46,328 nt of DNA from Spirochaetota bacterium (GCA_016933025.1 JAFGBT010000033.1:1-46328); one strand, 5' to 3'; counted from the first letter of the stretch, positions 16,783 through 25,996 are shown. Numbers and translations: made by a program. Notes: generated from the letters alone by a model not told the origin.

Positions 16783-19194
16783 ATGAATCAAAAAAACATA
16801 CCGCATGAAAATGGACCCGGGCACCGCGGGCTCCCGGACTCGAAAGGATTCACCGGAGCATTCTTCCGGGGCCTTCTCGGGAAAAAACGGGCGGTGCTCT
16901 TCGCCGCCGCGGTTCTGGCGGCAATCGCTCTTCCCGGGCTGCGGCATCTCGATATCACGGTCAATATAGAAGATTTTTTTCTGGACAACGATCCCGTCCT
17001 GAAAGACCAGCGCGAATTCCGGCGCCTCTTCCACGCGAATGATTTCGTGGGAGTTCTGGTCGAAGCCGACAATGTGTTTTCCCGCGATACTCTCGAGCTT
17101 ATCAAACGCGTCAGCGACAGATTGATGAAAGAGGTGCCGCTGGCGCAGGAGGCCGTGTCACTCGTTCAGTTCAAGGCGCCGTTCATCGGCCCGGTCGCCA
17201 TCCCATTCAGAAACGGCCGCCTCGACGCGCCCGACGAGGCCGTCGCGCTGTTTAAAACCTTCCTCAACTCCTCGCCGTCGCTCAGGGGAGTGCTCTTTTC
17301 CGCGGACAACCGCCAGGCCTGGATCAGGCTGAAACTGCGGCCCTACCCGCCGGAAAGCGTGTGGGATGAAGAAATGAAGCCGCTCTTCCGGGTCGGCAAA
17401 AAGGCGTACGATGTGGTACGGTCATTCAAGCCGGAGAAGGCCCGCCTGACCGCTACGGGACTCCCGGTGTACGCGTTCAGAAAGGAGTCGGAAATGATGC
17501 GAGACCTGATGAAGATCCTCGGCATCGGCGCCGTGGTGGCCCTGCTTCTCACGGTCCTCATCTTCCAGAATGTGCAGGGAGTCGCCGGGACCCTTTTCTC
17601 GATCTGCCTGTCCGCGGCATCCGTCTTCGGCATCCAGGGCCGGCTTGGGATCTCGATGGACAGCGCGTTTATCGCGGTGCCCCTGCTCCTTACCATGGGG
17701 GTGTCAATCGGCTACTCGGTCCACATAGCGCGGTTCTTCAAGGTGCATTTCCGCCGTACCGGCGACAGAAACGCTTCCGCGGTCTTTGCCATGGAAAAAA
17801 GCGCGAAGCCCGTCCTGTTCACCGCCTTCACCACAATCGCGGCGCTCCTCTCGTTTGTATTCGTCGAGATCAAACCGATTCAATGGGTGGGCCTCACCTC
17901 CGCGATGTGCATCTTGTTCGTGTATGCATCGAGCATGCTCCTGTTCCCGGTTATTCTCTCCCTCGGCGGAGACCGCGAGATCACAGCCGAAGCCCCCCGC
18001 GCCAGCGATATGGTCGAGAGGACGCTGGCCACGTTCTCCCACTGGCTCGTGCGCTACAGGATCCCGATAATCATCCTGTTTGCCGCGGCCACAGCCGTCA
18101 CCGCGGGCGGAGTGCTCCGTCTGAAGGTCGACTTCAACGCGGAACAGATGATGGGAACGCGGCTGCCGCACATGAAGGACCAGGCGCGCATCGCGAAGTC
18201 TGAGATCGCCGCGGCCGAAGCCATTGACCTCGTTCTCACCTTCCCGGAAGGCGGCCTGGCCGATCCTGAAAACCTGAAAAGAATCGAGCGCCTGGAAAAG
18301 GAGATCGGCGCGCTTCCCCTGGTTAAAAAAACCTGCTCCCTTGCCTGGGCGGTAAGAAGTCTCAATTCGCTTCTTCACGGGCAGCAGGCCATTCCCGCGG
18401 GCAAAGACGGCATGCGGGACCTGCTCGAGGCGTCAAAGGGCGGCGATCAGGGCTATCTGCGCGAATGGGTGACATCAGATTATTCAGCGACAAGGATTTT
18501 CATCGTGTTGACCGATTTCAGCTCGCTTGCCATCGAACGGAACATCAGAAAAATAAGGTCCCTCGTCGCCGGCATTGTTCCATCGGCGACCACGTCTTTT
18601 TTCAGCGGGCCCACCTATCAGATGGCCGTCATGAACCAGTATATTACCAGGGGACTGATACGGTCCGTCATCTTCTCTTTCGGCCTGATTACGATACTGA
18701 TGATGATCGTCTTCAAGAGCGCCCGGCTGGGAATCATCGCCATGATCCCCAATATATTTCCGGTGCTTGTGACTGGCAGCGTTATGGGCTACTTCAATAT
18801 TCCCATGGAATTCGTGACCATGACCGTCGCGCCCATGATCATGGGGCTTTCGGTCGACGACACCATTCACTTCCTTTCACATCTGAAAGATGATCTGGAG
18901 AATGGAAAGGATTTCGAGTCAGGCGTCACGCGGACATTCACGGTCGTCGGATCCGCCATAACGGAAAGCACGCTTATCCTGTGCGTGAGTTTTCTCGTGC
19001 TGGTATTTTCACAGGTGAACAGCATCAAGAACATGGGATGGATCGCCAGTCTCGGGATTTTCTCGGCATACCTGGCGGACATATTCGTAACGCCGATAAT
19101 CGTCAAGAAGCTGGGTCGTTCCTCATTGCGGCCCGCCGCGGCCGGCAGTCCCGTCTTTAATCCATCCGGCGCCGGTGGGTCCCGTGTTTCATGA
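16783..19194 (+). CDS. RND-superfamily exporter (MMPL/HAE3-like)
   Basis: The start at ATG 16783 is preferred because GGTGATC, a match to the anti-Shine-Dalgarno complement, lies about 6 nt upstream; a GTG at 16771 overlapping the previous stop is the alternative. The product is about 803 residues with the duplicated RND layout. Each half has one N-terminal membrane helix, a large extracytoplasmic loop and then five helices. The second half carries GLSVDDTIHFLSHL, the acidic relay typical of this family. The equivalent in the first half reads GVSIGYSVHIARF without acids. MMPL/HAE3 members export lipids or hopanoid-like molecules using the proton gradient. It is the last gene of the glycosyltransferase-acyltransferase operon, so a glycolipid cargo is plausible. 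Confidence 0.85.
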   Translation: MNQKNIPHENGPGHRGLPDSKGFTGAFFRGLLGKKRAVLFAAAVLAAIALPGLRHLDITVNIEDFFLDNDPVLKDQREFRRLFHANDFVGVLVEADNVFSRDTLELIKRVSDRLMKEVPLAQEAVSLVQFKAPFIGPVAIPFRNGRLDAPDEAVALFKTFLNSSPSLRGVLFSADNRQAWIRLKLRPYPPESVWDEEMKPLFRVGKKAYDVVRSFKPEKARLTATGLPVYAFRKESEMMRDLMKILGIGAVVALLLTVLIFQNVQGVAGTLFSICLSAASVFGIQGRLGISMDSAFIAVPLLLTMGVSIGYSVHIARFFKVHFRRTGDRNASAVFAMEKSAKPVLFTAFTTIAALLSFVFVEIKPIQWVGLTSAMCILFVYASSMLLFPVILSLGGDREITAEAPRASDMVERTLATFSHWLVRYRIPIIILFAAATAVTAGGVLRLKVDFNAEQMMGTRLPHMKDQARIAKSEIAAAEAIDLVLTFPEGGLADPENLKRIERLEKEIGALPLVKKTCSLAWAVRSLNSLLHGQQAIPAGKDGMRDLLEASKGGDQGYLREWVTSDYSATRIFIVLTDFSSLAIERNIRKIRSLVAGIVPSATTSFFSGPTYQMAVMNQYITRGLIRSVIFSFGLITILMMIVFKSARLGIIAMIPNIFPVLVTGSVMGYFNIPMEFVTMTVAPMIMGLSVDDTIHFLSHLKDDLENGKDFESGVTRTFTVVGSAITESTLILCVSFLVLVFSQVNSIKNMGWIASLGIFSAYLADIFVTPIIVKKLGRSSLRPAAAGSPVFNPSGAGGSRVS

Positions 19195-19255
19195 CCGAGC
19201 GGCTGAACCCGGACACCGGCCCGGCCCTGCCTCAGGTAAATAATTATTGACAGTT

Positions 19256-19278
19256 ACCCATTTTACACCTAAATGGGT
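19256..19278 (+). promoter_or_regulatory. Inverted-repeat operator upstream of the TetR gene
   Basis: ACCCATTT (19256-19263) and AAATGGGT (19271-19278) form a perfect 8-bp inverted repeat around a 7-nt spacer, 25 nt before the tetR start. A TTGACA (19247-19252) and a TATACT (19280-19285) lie beside it, though their spacing is not standard. Autoregulation by the TetR protein is the natural reading. Confidence 0.65.
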
Positions 19279-19302
19279 CTATACTATTTAAGCCTGTAAA
19301 AC

Positions 19303-19887
19303 ATGTCCGAAACCACGGTCCAGCAAAAAATCCTCGATACATTCCACCAGCTTGCCATCACCCATGGCCTAAAAAAAGTCACCATTGACGTCCTTGCCAG
19401 GGAATGCGGCATCTCTAAAAAAACGGTATACAAGCATTTCAGCAACAAAAAGGAGATCCTTGACCGGTTCACCGAGGACATCATCTCGAGGCTCAGCGAC
19501 GAGTTCTATAAAACGCAGATAATAGAAGACAATCCGAAGAAGGTGCTGCTGAAATTCTTTGATATCATCTTTGAGACAGTGCAGAAGCTTCCGCCGACCA
19601 TTGTGCGGGACGCGGCGCACTATTACCCGGACATAGAAGGAAAGATAATCCAGCTCAGGGAGCAGTACACTATCGTTTTCCTCAAGATCATCAAGAAAGG
19701 CATCAGCCAGGGGCAATTCAGGGACATCAACCCCCTCTTTCTCGAGGGGGTCTACGATGCGATCGTCAACCGGGTATTCACGCCGAGTTTTATCGTCCAG
19801 AACAACCTCTCGGTCCAGGACGCGCTCTCATCATTCAAAACAATACTGTTTAACGGCCTTCTCAGGGACGAGGACGAAGGGGAGTAA
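19303..19887 (+). CDS. TetR/AcrR-family transcriptional regulator
   Basis: The 194-residue protein has an N-terminal helix-turn-helix: ILDTFHQLAITHGLKKVTID, then ARECGISKKTVYKHFSNKKE, the family's DNA-binding signature. The remaining 130 residues are the variable ligand-binding half. It follows the RND exporter on the same strand and has its own palindrome upstream, so it probably represses itself, and perhaps the exporter or the decayed transporter behind it. The ligand is unknown. Confidence 0.88.
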   Translation: MSETTVQQKILDTFHQLAITHGLKKVTIDVLARECGISKKTVYKHFSNKKEILDRFTEDIISRLSDEFYKTQIIEDNPKKVLLKFFDIIFETVQKLPPTIVRDAAHYYPDIEGKIIQLREQYTIVFLKIIKKGISQGQFRDINPLFLEGVYDAIVNRVFTPSFIVQNNLSVQDALSSFKTILFNGLLRDEDEGE

Positions 19888-19920
19888 GCCGGCGAGCTTA
19901 CATCCGCATATCCCTGTATT

Positions 19921-20302
19921 AATCACAGCACAGGCCTTTCTACGGCCACCGCGAAGAATTTCGAAAAGCGTGCCCGGTGCTTTACATACATGGCAGGCAT
20001 TCCCGCACTTCTCTATGTCGGTGCGACACTTATCGGCTTTAACTTCGGCGGAAACTTCGCGCTTTTCCCGGCCATTACCGCCGATACTTTCGGCACCCAG
20101 AGCGTGGGCAAGAACTATCCCTTTGTGTTCCTTTCCTATGGCGTCGGCGGCATTGCCGATCCGATACTGGGCGGGGTCCTTGGCGACATGGGCAATTCCC
20201 CGCTTGCATTTACCATTTGCGGCATAGCATGTCTTGTTGGCGCTGTATGTACGGGTCTTGTAAAAACGCCTCACCATAAGCAACAAGATATTGAACGCAA
20301 GC
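19921..20302 (+). pseudogene. Remnant of an MFS transporter (C-terminal part)
   Basis: From about 19950 the frame reads like the last helices of an oxalate/formate-antiporter-type MFS protein: GATLIGFNFGGNFALFPAIT, SVGKNYPFVFLSYGVGG and GGVLGDMGNSPLAFTICG. No start or N-terminal two-thirds is present. The frame continues directly after the TetR stop without one, and it has no stop codon of its own before a strong terminator at 20303. So both ends are damaged. It is probably a deletion remnant of a transporter once controlled by the TetR gene. Confidence 0.7.
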
Positions 20303-20337
20303 AAAAAGGCGGGATCGCAGCATCCCGCCTTTTTTTT
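20303..20337 (+). terminator. Rho-independent terminator
   Basis: AAAAAGGCGGGAT (20303-20315) pairs with ATCCCGCCTTTTT across the loop CGCAGC and runs into a T tract. It is a textbook terminator, now lying inside the open frame of the broken MFS gene. Confidence 0.85.
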
Positions 20338-20370
20338 ATCCAGAAAACCGTTCCTCTCAACGTCCCTGCA

Positions 20371-20571
20371 TCACTTCCACCTGATTTTCTTCAGCAACAG
20401 GTAGGCCTCTTTCTCCTCCCGAGCGCACTCGAAATACAATTGAGCGGTCTTCTCCAGATCGACTTCATCGGTTTTCCCCTGGATGAACTTTCCACAGGTA
20501 GAAGCCGCCAGCCGCCATTTATCGCCGACGGAGGTAAATTTTTTCGAGGCCTCCAGGAGCTCCGGTATCTG
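20371..20571 (-). pseudogene. C-terminal remnant of an unidentified protein
   Basis: A minus-strand frame reads like real protein to its stop at 20371 (LEASKKFTSVGDKWRLAA, then ECAREEKEAYLLLKKIRWK). A TAG at 20572-20574 closes it upstream and there is no start codon. The end resembles the helical C-terminal part of BtrH-like (DUF4872) proteins, but the match is weak. A frameshift from an ATG a few codons upstream is another possibility. Confidence 0.4.
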
Positions 20572-20769
20572 CTACTTTCATAAAAACACCCTCGCAAGTG
20601 GTTGGATAGTCCTACACGGATAAATATTTCTTGTCAACTCTTAACAGGGAACGGCGGATGCCCCGCCATAAGGGTGGACGTCTCCTTTCGACTCCGCCCA
20701 TGGCGACACTCTCTCTTAATTGATAAATTTTAATTGACGCCGCCCCGCCGTGTCATTCATTTTCTACAC

Positions 20770-21651
20770 ATGTGGCCACTCAACAGGATTAACCAGGCGC
20801 CGCCGCTACTCTTCGCCGTCATCGCGGCGGCGCTCGCGGCCGCCGCCTGCTCCGCGCCGGCGACGAAGCCGGCCCCCGCCTTCACCTTCGTCGTGATCGG
20901 CAACACCAGCCCGGCCTCCCCCTTTACGGGGTACGCCGAGAAGCTCGACCAGGTGTTCGAGAGCATCAACCGGGAAAACCCGGTGCTGGTTGTCCACACC
21001 GGAAATCTGGTGCAGGGCGGATCGGAGTCCGTGGGCGTTTCGGAAAAAGACGTTGCGCGCCAGTACCGCACCTTCCTCGAACAGAAAAAAGCGCTCGGCC
21101 CGGTGCTCCACATCATGGCGGGCGAAAAAGACCTGTACAACGGCAAAGCCGATCTGTTCAAAAAGTTCACGGGCCGCACGCTCTGGTACTCCTTCAACTA
21201 CGGTAACATCCACTTCATCATCCTCCACGTCCTCCACAAGGAGCACTGGATGTCCCCGGCGCAGAAGGCGTGGCTGAAGCGCGACCTCGAGGCGCAGCGC
21301 GACGCGGCCGCAATATTCGTGTTCACCCACTACCCCGTGCTGGCCCCGCCCAACAGCGGCATACGATGCGTGAACGGGAACGACCTCCACGCCCTCTTTG
21401 TCCGCTATCCGGTTAAAGCCGTACTATCCGGGAGCATCAGGGGCCTGTACGACTACGAAAAAGACGGCGTGCGGTATATCGCGGCGGGCTGCTTCGGCTT
21501 CACCATGGAGGACTGGCACTGGGGCTTCAACCAGTATTACGTCGCCCATTACGACGCGGGCAGGCTCTCGATCAGGGGCGTCAGGGTCAATTTCACCGGC
21601 CCCTCATACCGTCCGAAAATAATTAGGCCGGCGCCGGCGAAAAAAAATTGA
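20770..21651 (+). CDS. Lipoprotein with degenerate metallophosphoesterase fold
   Basis: The ATG at 20770 gives a clean lipoprotein signal (hydrophobic run, then LAAAAC, lipid Cys about 27); a TTG at 20734 would extend it by 12 residues. The rest follows the calcineurin-like phosphoesterase layout, but nearly every metal ligand is changed. The DxH motif reads GNTS, GDxxD reads GNLVQ, GNHD reads GEKD and GHxH reads GSIR; only THYP is kept. It is therefore probably not an active phosphatase and may bind a ligand on the cell envelope. It precedes class III FBPase, another phosphoesterase-fold protein, by 67 nt, which may be coincidence. There is no clear ribosome-binding site. Confidence 0.72.
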   Translation: MWPLNRINQAPPLLFAVIAAALAAAACSAPATKPAPAFTFVVIGNTSPASPFTGYAEKLDQVFESINRENPVLVVHTGNLVQGGSESVGVSEKDVARQYRTFLEQKKALGPVLHIMAGEKDLYNGKADLFKKFTGRTLWYSFNYGNIHFIILHVLHKEHWMSPAQKAWLKRDLEAQRDAAAIFVFTHYPVLAPPNSGIRCVNGNDLHALFVRYPVKAVLSGSIRGLYDYEKDGVRYIAAGCFGFTMEDWHWGFNQYYVAHYDAGRLSIRGVRVNFTGPSYRPKIIRPAPAKKN

Positions 21652-21718
21652 CACGCCCGTAAAATCCCTCATCATTGGGGAGTAACCCGATCATCACCAG
21701 ATCCCAGGGGAGTACGCC

Positions 21719-23515
21719 ATGGCCTCAAAAACGACCCTCACCGAAATCCACGATATGATAAAAGAGCTGACCGAGATTGAATCGGAGCTGGAGCGGAGCA
21801 TAAACACCACCATGTGGGTGAGCGATCCGCACGGCGCGGGCGAGCGCTTCACCACGATTCTGAAGGGACGGTTCGGCCTGATATGGAGGACGGCGCAGGA
21901 GGCCCTCTCGAAGTATTTCCCCGCAGAGAAGCTCGACTACCTAGACCAGGTGATCCAGGCCGAACGGTACATTCCCCGCATCGAGGAGTTGTCCATGGAG
22001 CGCCAGGACGTGATATCGGCACTGGTGAAAATCATCCGCTACAAGGTTGAAGATATTACCGACTTCGACCTGGTGCGCAGCAACATCAACAGCGACCTGA
22101 AGACCGTGATCGAGAACCTTATCCTCGATTTCCACGTTCCCAACATCGTGTACGAGAACGAATTCATCACGGACAAGGTCATCACCGCCCTGGCCAAGAT
22201 CGTGAAGCAGGTCATTCTCGGCCAGCTCGTGGTGCTGGGCGACGTGTTCGACCGGGGCGACGAGCCGGACAAGATCCTCCGCATCCTCTCGAGCACCGCC
22301 ATACGGCCGTACGTCAGGTTTGTCTGGGGGAACCACGACATACTCTGGATGGGCGCGGCGGCCGGCAACAAGTCGCTCATCGCCGAGGCCCTGCGCATCA
22401 GCGTCCGCTACGACAACCTGGCGTTCCTCGAGCGCCTCGGCATCAACCTGAACCGTCTGAAGGCCTTCGCCGAGAAACTCTATCCGGGCGAGATCACCGG
22501 ACTCTTCAAGGCAAAGATGGAGATCTCCCGCAAGATGGAAAAGACCCTGGCGATGATCCAGTTCAAGCTGGAGGAAAAAACCATCAAGCAGTTCCCGGAG
22601 CTCCAGATGGAGTCGCGCCTCAACCTGGAGAAGTTCGCAGAAATGATGAAGCGGGGCGAGACCGAGGGGCTCACCGACACCAATTTCCCGACGCTCAACC
22701 TGGACAACCCGCTGGAGCTGACGCCCGAGGAAGCGGAGGTAATCGAGGACCTGGCGACACAGTTCACGTCCGCCTCAAAGATAAAGGAGCTGATGAAGTA
22801 CCTGTTCGAGGAAGGGAAGCTGTACCACATCAACAATTACATCCTCAATATTCACGCCCTGATCCCGAGCACCGAAGAAGGGACCTTCGACAAGCTCTTC
22901 GGCCAAAAGGGGAGAGAGCTCCTCAACCATATCGAAAAAATGGTGAAGAACGTGGGGAGACGCTACCTCAACGGCGAGAAGCAGGACCCGTTCGAGCTGG
23001 CGGTCATGTTCTACCTCTGGTGCGGCCCCAAGTCCCCCTTCTTCGGCAAGCACGCGATGAAGACATTCGAGCGCTACTTCTTCAATGACAAGGCGACTCA
23101 CAAGGAAAAAACCCTGCACTGGGGCGAGAATCTAAAGAAAAAAGAGTTCATGGACCTTATCATGGAGGAGTTCGGGGCCGAACGGATCGTGTACGGCCAC
23201 ACGCCGGTCGACGTCATGAAGGGCGAAAAGCTGGCCTCCCCGGATGGAAGGGCGATCAACATCGACGGCGGATTCTCCGAGGCCTACCTGGGACGGGGCC
23301 ACTCGCTCATCCACACGCCCTACTCCCTCTATGCCATCATCCTTCCTTCGCTCGACGAAATACGAAAGGCGAAGCACGCGAACCTCAAGTTCGAGGAAAT
23401 AGCCCGGTTCGACAAGCCGAAAAAAGTGAAAGACGTGTACAAGGGGAGCGAACTGCAGAAGCGGAGGGACGAGCTCCAGAAAAAACTCCGCGATTACGTG
23501 AAAAAATCAGTCTGA
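21719..23515 (+). CDS. fbp: Fructose-1,6-bisphosphatase, class III
   Basis: The 598-residue protein matches the Firmicutes-type class III FBPase. Motifs include WVSDPHGAGERF (metal-binding DPHG), VVLGDVFDRGDEPDKI (GDxxDRG), RFVWGNHDILWMGAA (GNHD) and the C-terminal VYGHTPVDVMKGEKL and NIDGGFSEAYLGRG. It hydrolyses fructose 1,6-bisphosphate to fructose 6-phosphate in gluconeogenesis and depends on divalent metal. AGGGGAG precedes the ATG. The central region between the GNHD and GHTP motifs is the large insertion that makes class III proteins longer than other phosphoesterases. Confidence 0.92.
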   Translation: MASKTTLTEIHDMIKELTEIESELERSINTTMWVSDPHGAGERFTTILKGRFGLIWRTAQEALSKYFPAEKLDYLDQVIQAERYIPRIEELSMERQDVISALVKIIRYKVEDITDFDLVRSNINSDLKTVIENLILDFHVPNIVYENEFITDKVITALAKIVKQVILGQLVVLGDVFDRGDEPDKILRILSSTAIRPYVRFVWGNHDILWMGAAAGNKSLIAEALRISVRYDNLAFLERLGINLNRLKAFAEKLYPGEITGLFKAKMEISRKMEKTLAMIQFKLEEKTIKQFPELQMESRLNLEKFAEMMKRGETEGLTDTNFPTLNLDNPLELTPEEAEVIEDLATQFTSASKIKELMKYLFEEGKLYHINNYILNIHALIPSTEEGTFDKLFGQKGRELLNHIEKMVKNVGRRYLNGEKQDPFELAVMFYLWCGPKSPFFGKHAMKTFERYFFNDKATHKEKTLHWGENLKKKEFMDLIMEEFGAERIVYGHTPVDVMKGEKLASPDGRAINIDGGFSEAYLGRGHSLIHTPYSLYAIILPSLDEIRKAKHANLKFEEIARFDKPKKVKDVYKGSELQKRRDELQKKLRDYVKKSV

Positions 23516-23692
23516 TTATATCCACATATCGGATAGCGGGCCCGTCCAGCGCAGTATAGGCGGAACAAACGGCGTAAAAAAATATCCCAAAACAGGTATC
23601 AGAAATTGTCCATGCTTTTAAATCATCCGCGCTATTTTATAGTTGATATTAATGTGTCCGCCTTCATAGTTTGGTTTACAGGTTGATGTCTC

Positions 23693-23950
23693 ATGGCCAA
23701 CGAAATCGCTATCCGCATAAAATTCTTTTCCGGCATAGACAGGGAATTAAAGCTCGAAAACTACAATCACGAGCAGGGACTCGCAATGAATGTCCCGGCC
23801 GGCAAGCGTCTGAAATGGGCCCTCAGGACGGCGGGCATGCCGGCGTTTTCGAACCACGCATATTTCAGGAGTGGGGAGCGGATAAGCACCCGGGCCAAAT
23901 TGAGGAATGGCGACGAGGTGACCTGCCTCAAGCCGTCGGGGGGCGGCTGA
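23693..23950 (+). CDS. ThiS/MoaD-like sulfur-carrier protein
   Basis: The 85-residue protein has the beta-grasp layout (AIRIKFFSGIDRELKLENY, a helical centre, then LRNGDEVTCLKPSGGG). It ends in Gly-Gly-Gly, the C-terminal tail that MoaD, ThiS and other ubiquitin-like carriers use for thiocarboxylate formation. The length fits. It sits 108 nt upstream of the aldehyde ferredoxin oxidoreductase, and such carriers are often found next to tungsten AORs, where they may supply sulfur for the pterin cofactor. A third glycine at the tail might need trimming. The ribosome-binding site is weak. Confidence 0.78.
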   Translation: MANEIAIRIKFFSGIDRELKLENYNHEQGLAMNVPAGKRLKWALRTAGMPAFSNHAYFRSGERISTRAKLRNGDEVTCLKPSGGG

Positions 23951-24014
23951 TTCAAACATCGACTGGCCGCCAGGCCCGATGATTATTTCTGGCGATTATT
24001 AAATAGAGTAAATA

Positions 24015-24037
24015 TATAAAATAGAGACTATTTTATA
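24015..24037 (+). promoter_or_regulatory. Perfect 10-bp palindrome before the AOR gene
   Basis: TATAAAATAG (24015-24024) and CTATTTTATA (24028-24037) are exact inverted repeats around AGA. TATAAT (24034-24039) overlaps the right arm and could be a -10 box, though no good -35 is visible. It lies 21 nt before the ATG at 24059. It looks like an operator for a dimeric repressor; an mRNA hairpin is possible but would be weak. Confidence 0.6.
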
Positions 24038-24058
24038 ATTTAACCCAGGAGAAGCATC

Positions 24059-25933
24059 ATGCGCGAAGTCATCGGCAGCAATAACCGCATACTTGAGATC
24101 GATCTCAGCACAAAAAAATTCACCGTATCCGAAATTAACAAAAAAGACCGCAACATGTATCTCGGCGGCAAGGGGATGGGGCTCAAGCTCCTCTATGACC
24201 GGATGGAGCCGGGCGTCGACCCCCTGGGCGAGGACAACATGATAGCCTTCACCATGGGTGTCTTCATGGGGTCCGGCGCCCCCTGCTCGGGCAGGTTCGA
24301 GGCGGTGACCAAGTCCCCCCTCACCGGGATCATGACCTGCTCTTCATGCGGCGGGCCGTTCGGTATGGCACTTAAAACCACCGGATGGGACGCGATGATC
24401 ATCAGGGGAAAGGCGAGCGCACCCGTCTACCTTGCCATCGACTCGAAGGGGGTTCAGTTCAAGCCGGCCAAGGGCATCTGGGGCAAGGACATGAACCAGG
24501 CGGAGGCGGCTCTGCTCAAAGAGGGCGCGGGCGCTCTGGTCATCGGTCAGGCGGGCGAGAATCTGGTCCGCATCGCCAACATCCGTTCCGGCCACCGGTT
24601 TGTCGGCAGGGGCGGCATGGGCGCGGTCCTCGGCTCGAAGAACGTCAAAGGGATCGTGGCAAAGGGGGGCGAGATCAAGATCGTCCCGGCGAAAAAGGAA
24701 AAGTTCAAGAAAATAGTCAGAAGGTTCAACAAATACATCAACAACAACCCGGTGACCTCCGGCACGTACCGGAGCTTCGGCACCAACTCGGCAACCATCG
24801 CCTGCAACACCACCGGCACGATACCGGTCCGCAACTTTACCGGCGGCTCGCACGGGGAGGTCCACAAGATCTCGGGAGAGACAATGGCCGAGCGCTTCAA
24901 GACCAAGTGGGACACCTGCAAGCCGTGCACCATCATGTGCGGCCACAAGGGTACGATCGCCGGCGAGGAGCGGCACATTCCGGAATATGAAACCGTTCAT
25001 CTCCTCGGAAGCAACCTGGAGATCTTCGACCCGGTGGCGGTGTCCGACTTCAACGAACTCTGTTCGAAATACGGCATGGACACCATCTCCCTGGGGGGCA
25101 TCCTGGGCTGGGCCATGGAGGCCACGGAGAAGGGCCTCATCAAGACCAGCCTGAAGTTCGGGTCGACCGAGGGCGTGGCGGACATGATCAGGGATATCGC
25201 CCTCTGCAGGGGCATCGGCAAGGACCTGGCGCAGGGCAGCCGCCTGGCGGCGAAAAAATACGGCGGCGAGGATTTCGCCATGCATGTCAAGGGGCTGGAG
25301 CTTCCCGGGTACGAACCGCGCGGCGCGGTTGGCCACGGGCTCGGGTACGCCACGGCAAACCGGGGCGGCTGCCACCTCTCATCATACGTCATCTCGATCG
25401 AGATACTCTTCAACATGGCGAACCCGTTCACCCCGAAATGGAAACACTACATGGTCAAATTCATGGAGAACCTGTTCGCCGCGATCAATTCGCTCCACAT
25501 CTGCCAGTTCACCGCGTACGCGGTCATGTTCGAGCCGTTCCTGGTGAAGGTGAGCCCCTTTCCCCTCCTCAAAGTGCTGATGGGGAACATGGCGCCGCTG
25601 GCGATGAACCTGATGGATGTGAGCCTCTTTCCCGAGACCTGGCACGCGATCCTCGGCAAACACTACATCCCCTACTTGGGGATGCTGAAATTCATTAAAG
25701 CGGGAGAGCGCGTCCACGTGCTCGAGCGCTATATGAATACCAGGGAGGGGATATCGAAAAAGGACGACACACTGCCGTTGCGTCTCCTCACCGAGGGGCG
25801 GAAGTGCGACGCGAAGGAGCACACGGTGCCGCTCGAGAAGATGCTGAAAAAATATTACAAATCACGGGGCTACGACGAGAACGGCATTCCTAAAAAGCGG
25901 CTGCTGAGGCGCCTGGGAATAAAGATACAGTAG
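24059..25933 (+). CDS. Aldehyde ferredoxin oxidoreductase (tungsten-type)
   Basis: The 624-residue protein carries the AOR N-terminal domain (LEIDLSTKKF, LGGKGMGLKLLYDRMEPGVD), the pterin-binding block (GRFEAVTKSPLTG, SCGGPFGMALKTTGWDA) and the helical domains. The [4Fe-4S] ligands are CKPCTIMC (Cys about 287, 290, 294) and a later Cys in HICQFTAY (about 482). Family enzymes reversibly interconvert aldehydes and carboxylic acids using ferredoxin and a tungsten bis-pterin. AGGAGA precedes the ATG. A sulfur carrier lies upstream, two Fe-ADH-like genes downstream. With the intact Fe-ADH it could reduce acids to alcohols, or run the reverse way. Substrate range is unknown. Confidence 0.92.
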   Translation: MREVIGSNNRILEIDLSTKKFTVSEINKKDRNMYLGGKGMGLKLLYDRMEPGVDPLGEDNMIAFTMGVFMGSGAPCSGRFEAVTKSPLTGIMTCSSCGGPFGMALKTTGWDAMIIRGKASAPVYLAIDSKGVQFKPAKGIWGKDMNQAEAALLKEGAGALVIGQAGENLVRIANIRSGHRFVGRGGMGAVLGSKNVKGIVAKGGEIKIVPAKKEKFKKIVRRFNKYINNNPVTSGTYRSFGTNSATIACNTTGTIPVRNFTGGSHGEVHKISGETMAERFKTKWDTCKPCTIMCGHKGTIAGEERHIPEYETVHLLGSNLEIFDPVAVSDFNELCSKYGMDTISLGGILGWAMEATEKGLIKTSLKFGSTEGVADMIRDIALCRGIGKDLAQGSRLAAKKYGGEDFAMHVKGLELPGYEPRGAVGHGLGYATANRGGCHLSSYVISIEILFNMANPFTPKWKHYMVKFMENLFAAINSLHICQFTAYAVMFEPFLVKVSPFPLLKVLMGNMAPLAMNLMDVSLFPETWHAILGKHYIPYLGMLKFIKAGERVHVLERYMNTREGISKKDDTLPLRLLTEGRKCDAKEHTVPLEKMLKKYYKSRGYDENGIPKKRLLRRLGIKIQ

Positions 25934-25951
25934 GCCCCGGTCAACGGGCCA

Positions 25952-25968
25952 GCCCGCGGCGCGCGGGC
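25952..25968 (+). other. GC-rich hairpin between AOR and the Fe-ADH-like gene
   Basis: GCCCGCG and CGCGGGC pair perfectly across GCG, with no T run. It may be an mRNA-processing or attenuation element that sets unequal expression of AOR and the following genes. Confidence 0.4.
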
Positions 25969-25996
25969 GCGACATTATAAACAACGAGGAATGAAC

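Noticed and set aside
24344..25375. 343-codon open frame antisense to the AOR gene
   Set aside because: Same cause: the AOR frame has clear family motifs, and the antisense product is compositionally odd with no motif.
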